Shown: positions 45,513-54,827, counted from the first letter of the stretch. The stretch is DNA of 58,026 bases from an uncultured Afifella sp. (GCA_947259045.1 CAMYKZ010000036.1:1-58026); one strand, 5' to 3'. A program made the numbers and translations. Notes: generated by a model not told the origin, from the sequence alone.

Positions 45513-46484
45513 TCAGCCGCTCACCGTTTTACCAGCGGTCGGCGCAATGTGTCCGTCCGCTGGATCGAATGTAACGACCGTTTCGCCAACGCTGTCATGC
45601 GGCGTCACGCGATCAGGCCCGGTGGCATCGCCTTGCCGGCGCATCTCGAGTGGGCCGAGCGTGTGCAGAAACGCGTCGGCGCCGCTGGCGCGGTCGTAGA
45701 CGGGGAAATCGACCGGCCGGTCACGGAAGCTTTTCAGAACCTGGCCCAGGCCCTTCATGCCCGCTTCACGCTGACGCCGAACCTGATCGAGGTCGATTTC
45801 GATCGGGAACATCTCCTCCTGGCCGGCGGACTGATGCAGGACAGTGGACGAAGGGTCGATGACACAGGATTGGCCCACACCGCCGGCGCCCAGCCCGTTC
45901 ACGTCGAAGACATAACACTGAAACTGCGCCGCAGTCGCACGCGCAATCGCCAGTTCGGCGTCCCTGTCCGTCGTGCCGGTCAGCACCGGATGCAAAAGCA
46001 CCTCCGCACCGGCGCTTGTCAGATGCCTTGTGGTTTCAGGGAACCAGATATCATAGCAGATCGACAGGCCGAAACGGCCGACATCGGGCACGTCGAAGAC
46101 ACAGAACTCCGTGCCGGCCTCGACACCCTGCTCATAGGGCCGGAAGGGAAACATCTTGCTGTATCTGGCGACGACTTCGCCGGCCGGATTGATGACGGCG
46201 GAGGTGTTGAAGATCCGCCCGTCCGGCCGACGCTCAAACATCGAACCGGGAATGAGCCAGATATTGTGACGCCGCGCATCCTCGCGAAACAGGTCCAGCG
46301 CTTCATTCTCGAACGGCTGGGCGAATTTCGGCAACGGGCCGTGTTGCGCCAGTTCACTGAAAAGAACCATCTGCGTCCATGGAAACCGCGCCATCAGAAC
46401 GTCTAGCCGCTGTCTCATGCCATCGACATTGGAATGGAGAGCCGAGACGTGCATCTGAATGCCGGCGATCGAAAAGGGGGTCAT
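45513..46484 (-). CDS. Carbon-nitrogen hydrolase (nitrilase superfamily)
   Basis: A 323-residue amidase-like enzyme with the complete catalytic set: Glu in VLFSELAQHG, Lys in RYSKMFPFRP and Cys in LSICYDIWFPET. Relatives include N-carbamoylputrescine and N-carbamoyl amino acid amidohydrolases and omega-amidases. Standing 80 bp before a basic-amino-acid decarboxylase, it may act on a related amide, but this is inference. It is the first gene of the leftward cluster, with about 200 bp of upstream region before the TRAP gene end. Confidence 0.85.
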   Translation of the reverse strand: MTPFSIAGIQMHVSALHSNVDGMRQRLDVLMARFPWTQMVLFSELAQHGPLPKFAQPFENEALDLFREDARRHNIWLIPGSMFERRPDGRIFNTSAVINPAGEVVARYSKMFPFRPYEQGVEAGTEFCVFDVPDVGRFGLSICYDIWFPETTRHLTSAGAEVLLHPVLTGTTDRDAELAIARATAAQFQCYVFDVNGLGAGGVGQSCVIDPSSTVLHQSAGQEEMFPIEIDLDQVRRQREAGMKGLGQVLKSFRDRPVDFPVYDRASGADAFLHTLGPLEMRRQGDATGPDRVTPHDSVGETVVTFDPADGHIAPTAGKTVSG

Positions 46485-46696
46485 ATCGAGAATCTCTCTG
46501 AACGGTTAGGGACCAACGGCGTTCTAGGCGATATCTCGGCAGTAGCAAGTTGCATTTTCAACAATCAGTCACCCATGACCGGACCGCAGCCCGGAATGGC
46601 AGCGCCGCGGCACTCCTGAAGCGGTATTCGGCCCATGATTCAAGATGGTTGATACAGACTGAAGCCGGAACAGGTCTGGTCATTTCCCCCTCTCGA

Positions 46697-49432
46697 TCAG
46701 GCGGCAACAGGCTTTGACACAACGCCATCGGCCCGGCGGCGCTGCAGGAAGACAATCAATCCAAGCACAAGAAGTGCCGGAATGAACATCAGATATTTCG
46801 TCGGCTGGCTGACCGGCTGCAGAACCCGCAGGACCTTCTGGTCCCAATCAAGTCCGGCTTTCTTCGCCGGACTGTCAAACGCAACGTCGTCGATGATCAT
46901 GGCATCTCCGTCGGTGCGGAATTTGAGCCCTGCCTTTTCCAGCCTTTCCTCGCCGGTAGCGCCGTCCTGCATCGGAACCAGTGCAACAAATTCGATCGGG
47001 TCACCCACGTCGCTCAAGCCGGATACGCGAATGCGGAGATCTTCGCCAACAGGTGTGTTGGCGGCAGCCTCAGCAATGCCTGACGGTTCAGCCTCGGAAT
47101 AGGGCGGGAACGCCATGTCCATCCAATAACCGGGACGAAACAGGGTAAAGGCGATCAGCAAGAGCGCCACGGTTTCGTAGGACCGGTTGCGAACGATAAA
47201 CCAGCCCTGGGTCGCCGCGGCGAATAGAAGCATCGCCACGGTCGCTACCGTGAAAACAAACAGGCCCTGGATCCATCCGACATTGATCAGGAGGAGTTCC
47301 GTGTTGAAGATGAAAAGAAACGGCAGCGCCGCGGTTCTCAGGCTGTAGAAGAATGCCACGAGACCGGTTCTGATCGGATCGCCGCCTGACACGGCGGCGG
47401 CGGCAAAACTGGCCAGGCCGACCGGCGGCGTCACGTCGGCCATGATGCCGAAATAGAAGACGAACAGATGGACGGCGATCAGCGGCACGATCAATCCGTT
47501 CTGCTGACCCAGTGTCACGATCACCGGCGCAAGCAGCGCGGATACGACGATGTAATTGGCGGTGGTCGGCAAACCCATGCCAAGGATAAGGCTGAGGATG
47601 GCGGTCAGGAAAAGAATGGCCATGATATTGCCGCCGGACAACACCTCGACCACATTGGCGAGCGCCGACCCGACGCCGGTCTGGCTGACGGCGCCGACGA
47701 TAATTCCGGCTGTTGCCGTGGCGATGCCGATGCCGATCATGTTGCGGGCGCCGGAAATCATGCCGTCGACCAGATCTTTCACGCCGTCGCGCAGATCGGC
47801 CGCGAGTTTGCTCTCTCCGCGGAAGATGGCCATCAAAGGCCGCTGGGTGAGCAGGATGAAGATCATGTAGGCCGCGGCCCAGAATGCGGAAAGGCCGGGT
47901 GACAGCCTGTCCACCATCAGCGCCCAGACCAGCACGACGACCGGGAGAAGGAAGTGCAGGCCGGAGCGCACCGTCGGACCGGGAAGCGGCAGGGTCGTAA
48001 CCGGCGAATTCGGATCATCGAGTTTCAGCGGCTCTTCTTTCGAGGCCACATACAACAGTCCCATATAGGCGGCGCTGATCATCACGAAGATGATATAGCC
48101 CGCCACATCGGGAAACGCCGGACGCAGCCAGCCCATGCCGTAATAGACGGCAAAACTGAGCGCGCAGATAGCGGCAATGGTGAACGCAATAGCGATGAGC
48201 CGCTGGACGATCGGCTTGGGAACATAGGCGCGGGGCAATCCCTCCATACCCGCCTTCATTGCCTCCAGATGCACGATGTAAACCAGCGCAATGTAGGATA
48301 TGACGGCCGGGAGGAATGCGTGTTTGACAACTTCAAAATAGGGAATTCCGACATATTCGACCATCAGGAATGCGGCCGCTCCCATCACCGGCGGCATGAT
48401 CTGGCCGTTGACCGACGAGGCGACTTCGACCGCACCGGCTTTTTCGGAAGAAAATCCGACCTTTTTCATCAGCGGGATCGTAAATGTGCCGGTGGTCACG
48501 ACATTGGCAATGGAAGAGCCTGAAATCAGTCCTGTCATCGCGGAGGAAACGACGGCGGCCTTTGCCGGCCCGCCGCGCATATGCCCCATCAGGCTGAAGG
48601 CGACCTGGATGAAATAATTGCCGGCTCCGGCCTTGTCGAGCAGCGACCCGAACAGCACGAACAGAAACACAAAGGACGTCGACACGCCAAGCGCGATGCC
48701 GAACACGCCTTCGGTCGTGATCCACTGGTGGTTGACCACTTCAGAGAGCGCATTGCCCTTGTGCGCGATGATCGCCGGCATCCACGGACCGAGAAATGTG
48801 TAAGCGAGAAAAACCGTGGCGACGATCATAAGGGCAGGCCCGAGCGAGCGCCGCGTCGCCTCCAGAAGGATCATCAGGCCGATAACGGCGACCACATAAT
48901 CCTGCAGGATCGGCGCACCGACACGATCGGCAATCGAGTTGTAGAAAAAATACAGGTACGACGCGGCGGCCGTTCCAATCAGCGCCAGCGCCCACTCCCA
49001 GACAGGAACGCGGTCATGCGGCGATCCCAGCAGGACCGCGGCGGCGAGCGCCAAAGCCGGTATCGGTATCCACCAGACCGACACACCCTGCTTCGCGCCG
49101 ATCATGAACAATATGGCCAGAAAAATTGGGATGACGACGCCGAGACCCAGTTGAAACGACGACCGGACGGCGGGATAGGTCATGAATGCAAGGAATATCG
49201 CAAACGCCAGATGGATTGACCGGGCTTCGGTGTCATTGAAGACGCCAAAGCCAACGATGAAGGGGACAGGTGAAGCGATCCAGAGCTGAAACAGGGACCA
49301 GACGAATGCCGTTACAAGGATAAGTGTCCCAATCGGGCCCGCTGGGGTTCGCCCGCCGGTATCGGAAGATGCGACAAGGTTGTCGAGTTCAGACTGGCTG
49401 AGCGCTTCAGTTTTGGCTTGCTCTTGTGACAT
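46697..49432 (-). CDS. TRAP transporter fused 4TM/12TM permease (TAXI type)
   Basis: A 911-residue membrane protein that joins the small and large TRAP permease subunits. Motifs are EATRRSLGPALMIVATVFL, GLISGSSIANVVTTGTFTIPLMKKVG, VNGQIMPPVMGAAAFLMVEY and MGLPTTANYIVVSALLAPV. A C-terminal DUF3394-type soluble region (about 770-880) precedes a last membrane helix. It uses an ion gradient with a TAXI binding protein. The start MSQEQAK at 49432 follows GGGGG; the 39 upstream codons look untranslated. Confidence 0.9.
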   Translation of the reverse strand: MSQEQAKTEALSQSELDNLVASSDTGGRTPAGPIGTLILVTAFVWSLFQLWIASPVPFIVGFGVFNDTEARSIHLAFAIFLAFMTYPAVRSSFQLGLGVVIPIFLAILFMIGAKQGVSVWWIPIPALALAAAVLLGSPHDRVPVWEWALALIGTAAASYLYFFYNSIADRVGAPILQDYVVAVIGLMILLEATRRSLGPALMIVATVFLAYTFLGPWMPAIIAHKGNALSEVVNHQWITTEGVFGIALGVSTSFVFLFVLFGSLLDKAGAGNYFIQVAFSLMGHMRGGPAKAAVVSSAMTGLISGSSIANVVTTGTFTIPLMKKVGFSSEKAGAVEVASSVNGQIMPPVMGAAAFLMVEYVGIPYFEVVKHAFLPAVISYIALVYIVHLEAMKAGMEGLPRAYVPKPIVQRLIAIAFTIAAICALSFAVYYGMGWLRPAFPDVAGYIIFVMISAAYMGLLYVASKEEPLKLDDPNSPVTTLPLPGPTVRSGLHFLLPVVVLVWALMVDRLSPGLSAFWAAAYMIFILLTQRPLMAIFRGESKLAADLRDGVKDLVDGMISGARNMIGIGIATATAGIIVGAVSQTGVGSALANVVEVLSGGNIMAILFLTAILSLILGMGLPTTANYIVVSALLAPVIVTLGQQNGLIVPLIAVHLFVFYFGIMADVTPPVGLASFAAAAVSGGDPIRTGLVAFFYSLRTAALPFLFIFNTELLLINVGWIQGLFVFTVATVAMLLFAAATQGWFIVRNRSYETVALLLIAFTLFRPGYWMDMAFPPYSEAEPSGIAEAAANTPVGEDLRIRVSGLSDVGDPIEFVALVPMQDGATGEERLEKAGLKFRTDGDAMIIDDVAFDSPAKKAGLDWDQKVLRVLQPVSQPTKYLMFIPALLVLGLIVFLQRRRADGVVSKPVAA

Positions 49433-49587
49433 TTGGCCCCCTCCGATAACTCGGCTTGTCAGATTTTCCTGCCTCACACCGGACTGTGTCCGGCTAGATA
49501 TTCCCCAAGCGGACGAAAAATGCGTCCTCTCAGTTACACGGATTTGCATCCGCCCGGCATTTGCAGGCGGATGCGAGTGTCAGCAAT

Positions 49588-50553
49588 CTATTTGATCAGG
49601 CCGCGTTCCTTGAAGTAGCGGGCAGCGCCGTCATGAACGGGCGCGGATACGCCTGCGGTGATCATTTCTTCCTCTTTGAGATTGGCGAACGCCGGGTGCA
49701 GTCCCTTAAAGCGGTCGAAGTTGTCGAACACTGCCTTCACGACCTGGTAGATTGTTTCCTCATCGGCTTTTGTTGACGACACGAACGTCGCCCTGACACC
49801 GAACGTGTTCACGTCGCTGTCGGTTCCGGTGTACATCCCGCCGGGCACGGAGGCGGCAGAATAGTAAGGATTGTCGGCGATGAGCTTATCGATCTCAGCG
49901 CCTTCAACGGAAATAATCTTCGATTCACATGACGTTGTCGCTTCCTGGATCGTGCCGCTGGGATGCCCGACGGTAAAGACGATCGCATCAACCTTGTTGT
50001 CGCAGAGTGCCTGTGCCTGTTCGGCGGATTTGAGCTCTGAAGCCAGCGCGAAATCCGACATCGCCCAGCCCTTGACGCCCATCAGCACTTCCATTGTGCC
50101 TCGTGCGCCGGATCCCGGGTTGGAAATGTTGACCCGCTTGCCCTTCAGATCGTCAAAGGTGTTGATGCCGCTATCGGCCCTGGCAACCACGGTGAAAGGC
50201 TCCGGATGCACGGAAAACACCGAACGCAGTTCCGGAAACGCCCCGGTTTCTTCGAATTTGGACGTGCCGTTCAAAGCGTGGAACTGCCAGTCGGACTGGG
50301 CCACGCCCATATCCTGGTCGCCCGCCTTGATGGCGTTGATGTTGGCAATAGAGCCGCCGGTCGATGGCGCAGTGCACTTGATATTGTGTGTTGACGTGCC
50401 GCGGTTCACGAGCTTGCAGATCGATTGTCCAACGATAAAATAGACGCCTGTCTGGCCGCCCGTTCCAATGGTGATGAACTTCTCTTCAGCCTTGACGGCT
50501 GTTGCCGCCAGCACCAGCGACGCCGCCAACGCGAATTTTTTCCAGTCTTTCAT
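49588..50553 (-). CDS. TAXI-family TRAP transporter substrate-binding protein
   Basis: A 321-residue periplasmic protein with a signal peptide (about 1-22, ending VKA). Typical TAXI features are FITIGTGGQTGVYFIVGQSI at the start, STGGSIANINAIKAGDQDMGVAQSD and GKRVNISNPGSGARGTMEVL. It hands the substrate, often glutamate or another dicarboxylate in this family, to the downstream fused permease. It is the first gene of the unit, 155 bp before the permease. Confidence 0.9.
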   Translation of the reverse strand: MKDWKKFALAASLVLAATAVKAEEKFITIGTGGQTGVYFIVGQSICKLVNRGTSTHNIKCTAPSTGGSIANINAIKAGDQDMGVAQSDWQFHALNGTSKFEETGAFPELRSVFSVHPEPFTVVARADSGINTFDDLKGKRVNISNPGSGARGTMEVLMGVKGWAMSDFALASELKSAEQAQALCDNKVDAIVFTVGHPSGTIQEATTSCESKIISVEGAEIDKLIADNPYYSAASVPGGMYTGTDSDVNTFGVRATFVSSTKADEETIYQVVKAVFDNFDRFKGLHPAFANLKEEEMITAGVSAPVHDGAARYFKERGLIK

Positions 50554-50878
50554 TTCAACTCTCCCGTTACATTCTTTGATGGACGCCGAACGTCATTGCA
50601 TCCGGCATTGTCATTGACCAATCCGCGCTCGTGTGACCGAAACCAGAGGCTTTACGACAACCATGTGGAACGCTAACAGTGTTTATTATATTGATCAAGT
50701 TGGGTATGACTTCACAGCCGCGCATCTGAAAGAGGCCGGCACTTGTCACCAATGCCCGGCGTCTTACAGCATGGTTTTCTGAAACACGATCAATCTCAGC
50801 CTGTCTGAATATTGTCGGGTGAGCGGTTTTCCAGCGCGGCGATCGCGCTGAACAGAACAGTGCAAAAACAGGGGTTCC
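50554..50878. promoter_or_regulatory. Divergent promoter region of the TRAP unit and XRE-cupin regulator
   Basis: A 325-bp region. Around 50678-50698 it is AT-rich (GTGTTTATTATATTGATC), with partial resemblance to the palindrome upstream of gabT (GTTTAATTTATTAAAC). A TTACAG-type or other promoter cannot be set with confidence. A GGAAC at 50665-50669 is followed at 17 bp by TATT, not CATT/CGTT, and I do not call it EcfG-dependent. Confidence 0.4.
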
Positions 50879-51451
50879 ATGGAAGTCGGTGAGAGAATCA
50901 AGTTTCTGAGAACGGAGAACGGCCTGTCACAGCGGCAGCTGGCTGCCAAGTCGGGCGTAACAAACGGCTTGATTTCGATGATCGAGCAGGGCCGGACCAG
51001 CCCCTCCGTCGCGTCTCTCAAAAGGATACTCGACGCGATACCGATGAGCTTTTCCGAATTTTTCAGCATGGAATATCCGGACCAGAATCAGGTTTTTTAC
51101 AACGCCCATGAATTGAGAGAGATCAATCCGGTCCGTGTTTTCCGGGTCGATGAGGATGCCGCGACATTTGTTTCGCTCAGGCAAGTGGGGGACGCGTCCC
51201 GCCATTCCCTGCAAATGCTTCACGAAACCTATGCGCCGGGCGCCGATACGGGAACAGAGCTTTACAAGCATGAAGCCGAAGAAGCCGGCATCATCATTGC
51301 CGGCGAGATCGAGTTGACCGTCGGCGACCAGAAGAAAGTACTGGGCTCCGGCGACGCTTACATATTCGACAGCCGCATCCCTCACCGGTTCCGCAACATC
51401 GGCACTGAACCCTGTATCGTCGTCAGCGCCTGCACGCCGCCGACCTTCTGA
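50879..51451 (+). CDS. XRE-family regulator with C-terminal cupin domain
   Basis: A 190-residue protein. The N-terminal HTH is GLSQRQLAAKSGVTNGLISM with EQGRTSPSVASLKRIL; the C-terminal cupin (about 95-185) has HETYAPGADTGTELYKHEAEEAG and IPHRFRNIG. This layout is that of PuuR-like regulators of polyamine and amine metabolism. It is divergent from the TRAP unit and convergent with gabT, so it probably controls one or both. The effector is unknown. Confidence 0.85.
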   Translation: MEVGERIKFLRTENGLSQRQLAAKSGVTNGLISMIEQGRTSPSVASLKRILDAIPMSFSEFFSMEYPDQNQVFYNAHELREINPVRVFRVDEDAATFVSLRQVGDASRHSLQMLHETYAPGADTGTELYKHEAEEAGIIIAGEIELTVGDQKKVLGSGDAYIFDSRIPHRFRNIGTEPCIVVSACTPPTF

Positions 51452-51542
51452 TCACTTTCGGCGGCGGCAGCCTTTCAGACCCGTGTCGGCAACCTTTGCC
51501 GCCGGACGAAAAGACAGTTGATGCCATCGCCGGCGCCGACAA

Positions 51543-52829
51543 TCAGGCTTTGACAATTTCCTTTGCCGCCCGGATCGATGCTTCAAGAATATCCAGCGCC
51601 TCGCTGAACACAGTGTCCTGGATTGTAATCGGCGAGAGAAAGCGAATGACGTTGCCGTATACGCCGCAGGTCAGCAGGATGAGGCCGCGCTGCTGGGCCT
51701 GGGCTCGAACATTGTTGGCAAATTCCATGTTCGGAATGTCGGTCCCTGCCTTGTTGAACTCAACCGCATTCATGAAGCCCAATCCGCGGATGTCGACAAT
51801 TTCAGGGATGTCCGGCCGCAGGCTTTCAAGCCGCTGCTTCAGATGTGAGCCGAGTTTGTTGGCCCTGTCACAGAGCTGCTCTTCCTCAATCACGTCAAGC
51901 ACGGCATGAGCGGCAGCGATGCCAAGCGGATTGCCGCCATAGGTTCCGCCAAGGCCGCCAGGCTGCGGCGCGTCCATGACATCGGCCCGTCCGGTTACGG
52001 CGGCGAGAGGAAAGCCGCCGGCAAGACTTTTCGCCATCGTCGTGATGTCGGCAGCGACATCATAGTGATTCATTGCAAACATTTTCCCGGTACGGGCAAA
52101 GCCGGTCTGCACTTCATCGGCGATGAGCAATATGCCGTGCTGATCGCAGATCTCGCGGATTTTCCGCATGAATTCCCGCGGTGCATCGTAGAAGCCGCCT
52201 TCGCCCTGGACCGGTTCCACGATGATCGCCGCAACCCGAGTTGGATCGACGTCGGCCTTGAACAGGGTCTCAAGTGTGCTCAAGGACTGTTCAGTGGACA
52301 CGCCATGCAACGGCACCGGGAACGGCGCGTGGAATACGTCGGTCAGCATCGAACCAAATCCGACTTTATAGGGAACGACCTTGCCGGTCAGTGACATGCC
52401 CATGAAAGTCCGGCCGTGAAATCCGCCGGAGAAAGCTATGACGGCATTCCGCTTCGTCGCGGCCCGGGCGATCTTGACCGCATTCTCCACGGCTTCCGCC
52501 CCGGTCGTCACGAACACCGTCTTTTTTTCAAAGTCTCCGGGGACAAGCGAATTGAGGCGCTCTGCCAGGGCAACATAATTCTCGTAGGGCAGAACCTGAT
52601 GACAGGTATGGGTAAAACGATCGATCTGCTTTTTTACCGCTTCAATCACCTTCGGGTGGCGATGGCCGGTATTCACGACTGCAATTCCGGATGCAAAATC
52701 GATATACCGGTTGCCTTCGATATCCCAGATTTCGGCATTTTCCGCATGATCTGCGTAGATCTGCGTCATCATCCCGACACCGCGGGAAATGGCGCGGTCC
52801 TTCCGAGCTGAAACTCCAGAATTGTCCAT
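51543..52829 (-). CDS. gabT: 4-aminobutyrate aminotransferase
   Basis: A 428-residue class III aminotransferase. Motifs are NRYIDFASGIAVVNTGHRHP, FVTTGAEAVENAVKIAR, AFSGGFHGRTFMGMSLTGK, LLIADEVQTGFARTGKMFA and the PLP lysine in MAKSLAGGFPL. It converts GABA and 2-oxoglutarate to succinate semialdehyde and glutamate; no GabD gene is seen nearby. The ATG at 52829 has AAGGA. A palindrome lies 62 bp upstream, and a PuuR-like regulator gene is next door. Confidence 0.9.
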   Translation of the reverse strand: MDNSGVSARKDRAISRGVGMMTQIYADHAENAEIWDIEGNRYIDFASGIAVVNTGHRHPKVIEAVKKQIDRFTHTCHQVLPYENYVALAERLNSLVPGDFEKKTVFVTTGAEAVENAVKIARAATKRNAVIAFSGGFHGRTFMGMSLTGKVVPYKVGFGSMLTDVFHAPFPVPLHGVSTEQSLSTLETLFKADVDPTRVAAIIVEPVQGEGGFYDAPREFMRKIREICDQHGILLIADEVQTGFARTGKMFAMNHYDVAADITTMAKSLAGGFPLAAVTGRADVMDAPQPGGLGGTYGGNPLGIAAAHAVLDVIEEEQLCDRANKLGSHLKQRLESLRPDIPEIVDIRGLGFMNAVEFNKAGTDIPNMEFANNVRAQAQQRGLILLTCGVYGNVIRFLSPITIQDTVFSEALDILEASIRAAKEIVKA

Positions 52830-52890
52830 TCGACCAAATCCTTCAATTTTCTGTCTGCGTGGCGACCCGTTCTGGATCACCCAATCGCAT

Positions 52891-52910
52891 GCGTTTAATT
52901 TATTAAACGC
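52891..52910 (-). promoter_or_regulatory. Palindromic operator-like site upstream of gabT
   Basis: GCGTTTAA (52891-52898) and TTAAACGC (52903-52910) form a perfect 8-bp inverted repeat with a 4-base TTTA centre, 62 bp upstream of the gabT ATG. It is a good candidate for the binding site of the XRE-cupin regulator or another dimeric regulator. Confidence 0.6.
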
Positions 52911-53304
52911 CTAGCGATTCTGAGGATAAAACACCAGCCAAAAAAAGATCCGGGGCGGAAATGAACAAGATCAATGCGACTGCTCCCGCCACCACTTGAA
53001 TCGCTGCGCATTCGTTCCGGCTCCATGAACTTGGCTTGCGGTTTTACCATTCAGATATATATAAGCATAACTGCACATAACGGTAATAATTATTCGTTTG
53101 TATTATTTTAACAAACTCCTATTTTTTGCTCCTGGATGTGATCGGGAGGGATCATCCATCGCACTTTGGTAGCTGGGTTTCGCGTACAGAACCGGATAGC
53201 CGGCAGAAACCGAAGCGCCAATATCGAGAGACCAACTTGAACCGCCGGCAGACCATCGCCCCCTTTTATTGCCGGCGGTCCTTTTCGTTCGAATGGAGAC
53301 AAGG
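52911..53304. other. Non-coding region before the lipoprotein gene
   Basis: About 390 bp without a gene. The AT-rich part (53055-53115) holds AATAATTATTCGTTTGT (53085-53101), which also occurs at 55838-55854, and GTTTGT (53096-53101) with ACAAAC (53111-53116), a perfect inverted repeat with a 9-base spacer. A regulator-binding site is likely. The GC-rich remainder up to 53304 is probably 5' UTR. Confidence 0.5.
53085..53116. promoter_or_regulatory. Shared 17-bp motif, copy 1, with inverted repeat
   Basis: AATAATTATTCGTTTGT is identical to the copy in the lysR upstream region. Here it is followed by an inverted half (ACAAAC). The layout of a dyad in AT-rich DNA fits a LysR-type or similar regulator; the LysR gene at 54900 is the nearest candidate. 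Confidence 0.55.
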
Positions 53305-53586
53305 ATGAGAACTGCATTTTTCGCCATCGTGCTTGTGCCTGTTCTCGCAGCATGCGGCACCGTTGATTTCGGTGACCGGCTACAATCGGAAGGCGCCGCA
53401 ATTTCGTCGCTGGGAAGCCGGTGGGACAACGGTAAAGAGCTGGTCGATCGTGGCCAGGCCCTCGTTCGCAAGGGCCGGAAGAAGATCGCTGAAGGCGAAG
53501 ACATGGTCGAAGACGGCGAGGACCTCATCGAACGTGGCGAGGATCTCCAGCAATCTGCTGAACAAAATTACAAGCAGCAGACCTGA
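53305..53586 (+). CDS. Small lipoprotein
   Basis: A 93-residue lipoprotein with a signal peptide ending in the lipobox LAAC (Cys17 by count), then a charged helical stretch with repeats of the type EDGEDLIERGEDL. It is probably anchored to a membrane facing the periplasm. The function is unknown. The ATG at 53305 follows GGAG. The DUF992 gene follows after 40 bp, so the two may be in one transcript. Confidence 0.78.
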   Translation: MRTAFFAIVLVPVLAACGTVDFGDRLQSEGAAISSLGSRWDNGKELVDRGQALVRKGRKKIAEGEDMVEDGEDLIERGEDLQQSAEQNYKQQT

Positions 53587-53626
53587 TAAAACTTATGGCC
53601 CGTCGGGCCCAAAAAAGGAGACTGAA

Positions 53627-54163
53627 ATGGATAATTTGAATATAGGGACTATCGCACGCGCCGGACTTGCCGCCGCTGCGCTTGCGACACTGGTGTCGGC
53701 TGCGCTCGCAGCTGGCGACACTGCACAGAAGAAACAGGGCAAGGTGCAGTCGGGTGTCCTGAACTGCGAGATTGATGGCGGAGTCGGCCTCATCATCGGG
53801 TCGTCGAAGAAGATGAGCTGCACGTTCAAGCGCGGCACCGGTGATGAAGCCGTCAAGGAATTCTACCTCGGGTCCATCAGCAAGTTCGGCCTGGATGTCG
53901 GCATCACCGGAAAACAGTTCATGAAATGGGCGGTTTTCGCACCTGAAGATGCGGATTCGACAGAAGGTTTTGCCGGCAAGTTCATCGGCGTCTCCGCAGA
54001 CGGTTCGCTTGGTGTCGGATTTGGCGCCAACGCACTGGTCGGCGGGTCCGAAAAGAGTTTTGTCCTCCAGCCGGTCAGCGTGCAGGGACAGACGGGCCTG
54101 AACCTGGCGATTGGCGTCTCTTCGATGAAAATCGAAAAAGTCGCAGAAAAGCCAAAGAGCTGA
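53627..54163 (+). CDS. DUF992 family periplasmic protein
   Basis: A 178-residue protein with a signal peptide ending near LAAG (about residue 30) and a DUF992 core: GVLNCEIDGGVGLIIGSSKKMSC, then TFKRGTGDE and GSLGVGFGANALVGGSEKSF. Family members are exported and of unknown function, common in Hyphomicrobiales. The ATG at 53627 follows AAGGAG; longer frames overlap the lipoprotein gene. A strong hairpin follows at 54176-54207. Confidence 0.87.
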   Translation: MDNLNIGTIARAGLAAAALATLVSAALAAGDTAQKKQGKVQSGVLNCEIDGGVGLIIGSSKKMSCTFKRGTGDEAVKEFYLGSISKFGLDVGITGKQFMKWAVFAPEDADSTEGFAGKFIGVSADGSLGVGFGANALVGGSEKSFVLQPVSVQGQTGLNLAIGVSSMKIEKVAEKPKS

Positions 54164-54175
54164 TCAACTTGCGAA

Positions 54176-54207
54176 ATCATCAGGCGGCGCACCCGCCGCC
54201 TGATGAT
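54176..54207 (+). terminator. Strong hairpin after the DUF992 gene
   Basis: A perfect 14-bp stem: ATCATCAGGCGGCG (54176-54189) with CGCCGCCTGATGAT (54194-54207), loop CACC, starting 13 bp after the stop codon. No T run follows, so it may end transcription only partly or stabilise the transcript. Confidence 0.65.
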
Positions 54208-54239
54208 CATCCTGCCGGCGCACGACCGGCCTACCGTCC

Positions 54240-54827
54240 ATGAAACCCGGGCCCTGCCGGTTTCCGATAGCGGTGATTTTCATGCTGTCGACAGAGACTG
54301 CCCTTTCCGGTCAGCTGACGATCACGGACCGCGTAAATCTTGCGTTCAGCGCCATCTCTTGCCCGGCTCATTCTATTGTCGCACACCGGCGCGACGCATC
54401 AAGTTCGACAACATTGTCTGGATATTCCGCCCGATCGGACATCGTTGCGGACGGTGATGCGGCCGGTTCGGAAGAACGGAACTTGCCCCGGTCTCGGCCG
54501 CCGCGCGGGTTTGCCGGCAACAGTGCTGCCTGGCGCAGGGCGCCGGCCCGCGACTTCGATGGCTGCAATTCTGTTTCAGACGCCGCACAAAAATACATCC
54601 ATGATATCGATCTGGAGAACGAGAGCGACCTGAACAGGTTTTTTCAGATGAACGCCATCTCCGTCACCAGGCTCACAGGCGGCACTGCCCAGCCGGGCCG
54701 GACATCTATCGGCGAGAGGGAAGTCATCGATGAACTTTACGGCGATTGGCTTTTGACAGGAGGCATTGCCTGGCGCCCGGCACGGGAACCGGCGATGACC
54801 GCCGATATCGCAGTCGGGAATTGGTAA
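54240..54827 (+). CDS. Hypothetical protein (doubtful)
   Basis: A 195-codon frame. The N-terminus (MKPGPCRFPIAVIFMLSTE) is mildly hydrophobic and the last third looks protein-like (YIHDIDLENESDLNRFFQMN), but there is no ribosome site and it begins just after a strong hairpin. The middle is Arg/Ser/Ala-rich, as in shadow frames. I see no family. It could be real, and is the only candidate in this gap. Confidence 0.35.
   Translation: MKPGPCRFPIAVIFMLSTETALSGQLTITDRVNLAFSAISCPAHSIVAHRRDASSSTTLSGYSARSDIVADGDAAGSEERNLPRSRPPRGFAGNSAAWRRAPARDFDGCNSVSDAAQKYIHDIDLENESDLNRFFQMNAISVTRLTGGTAQPGRTSIGEREVIDELYGDWLLTGGIAWRPAREPAMTADIAVGNW

Noticed and set aside
44766..46406. Plus-strand frame of 546 codons
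   Set aside because: Antisense to the decarboxylase and nitrilase genes, both of which have complete catalytic motifs; the composition is typical of a GC-rich shadow frame.
46653..46676. GGAAC followed by CATT near the TRAP gene end
   Set aside because: The spacer is only about 9 bases, too short for an EcfG promoter.
50665..50690. GGAAC upstream of the XRE-cupin gene as an EcfG promoter
   Set aside because: The -10 position reads TATT and the ATG is almost 190 bp away.
53597..53616. GGCCC-GTC-GGGCC followed by AAAAAA as a terminator
   Set aside because: The stem is only 5 bp and the A run is on the wrong strand for the genes here; the As belong to the ribosome-site region of the DUF992 gene.
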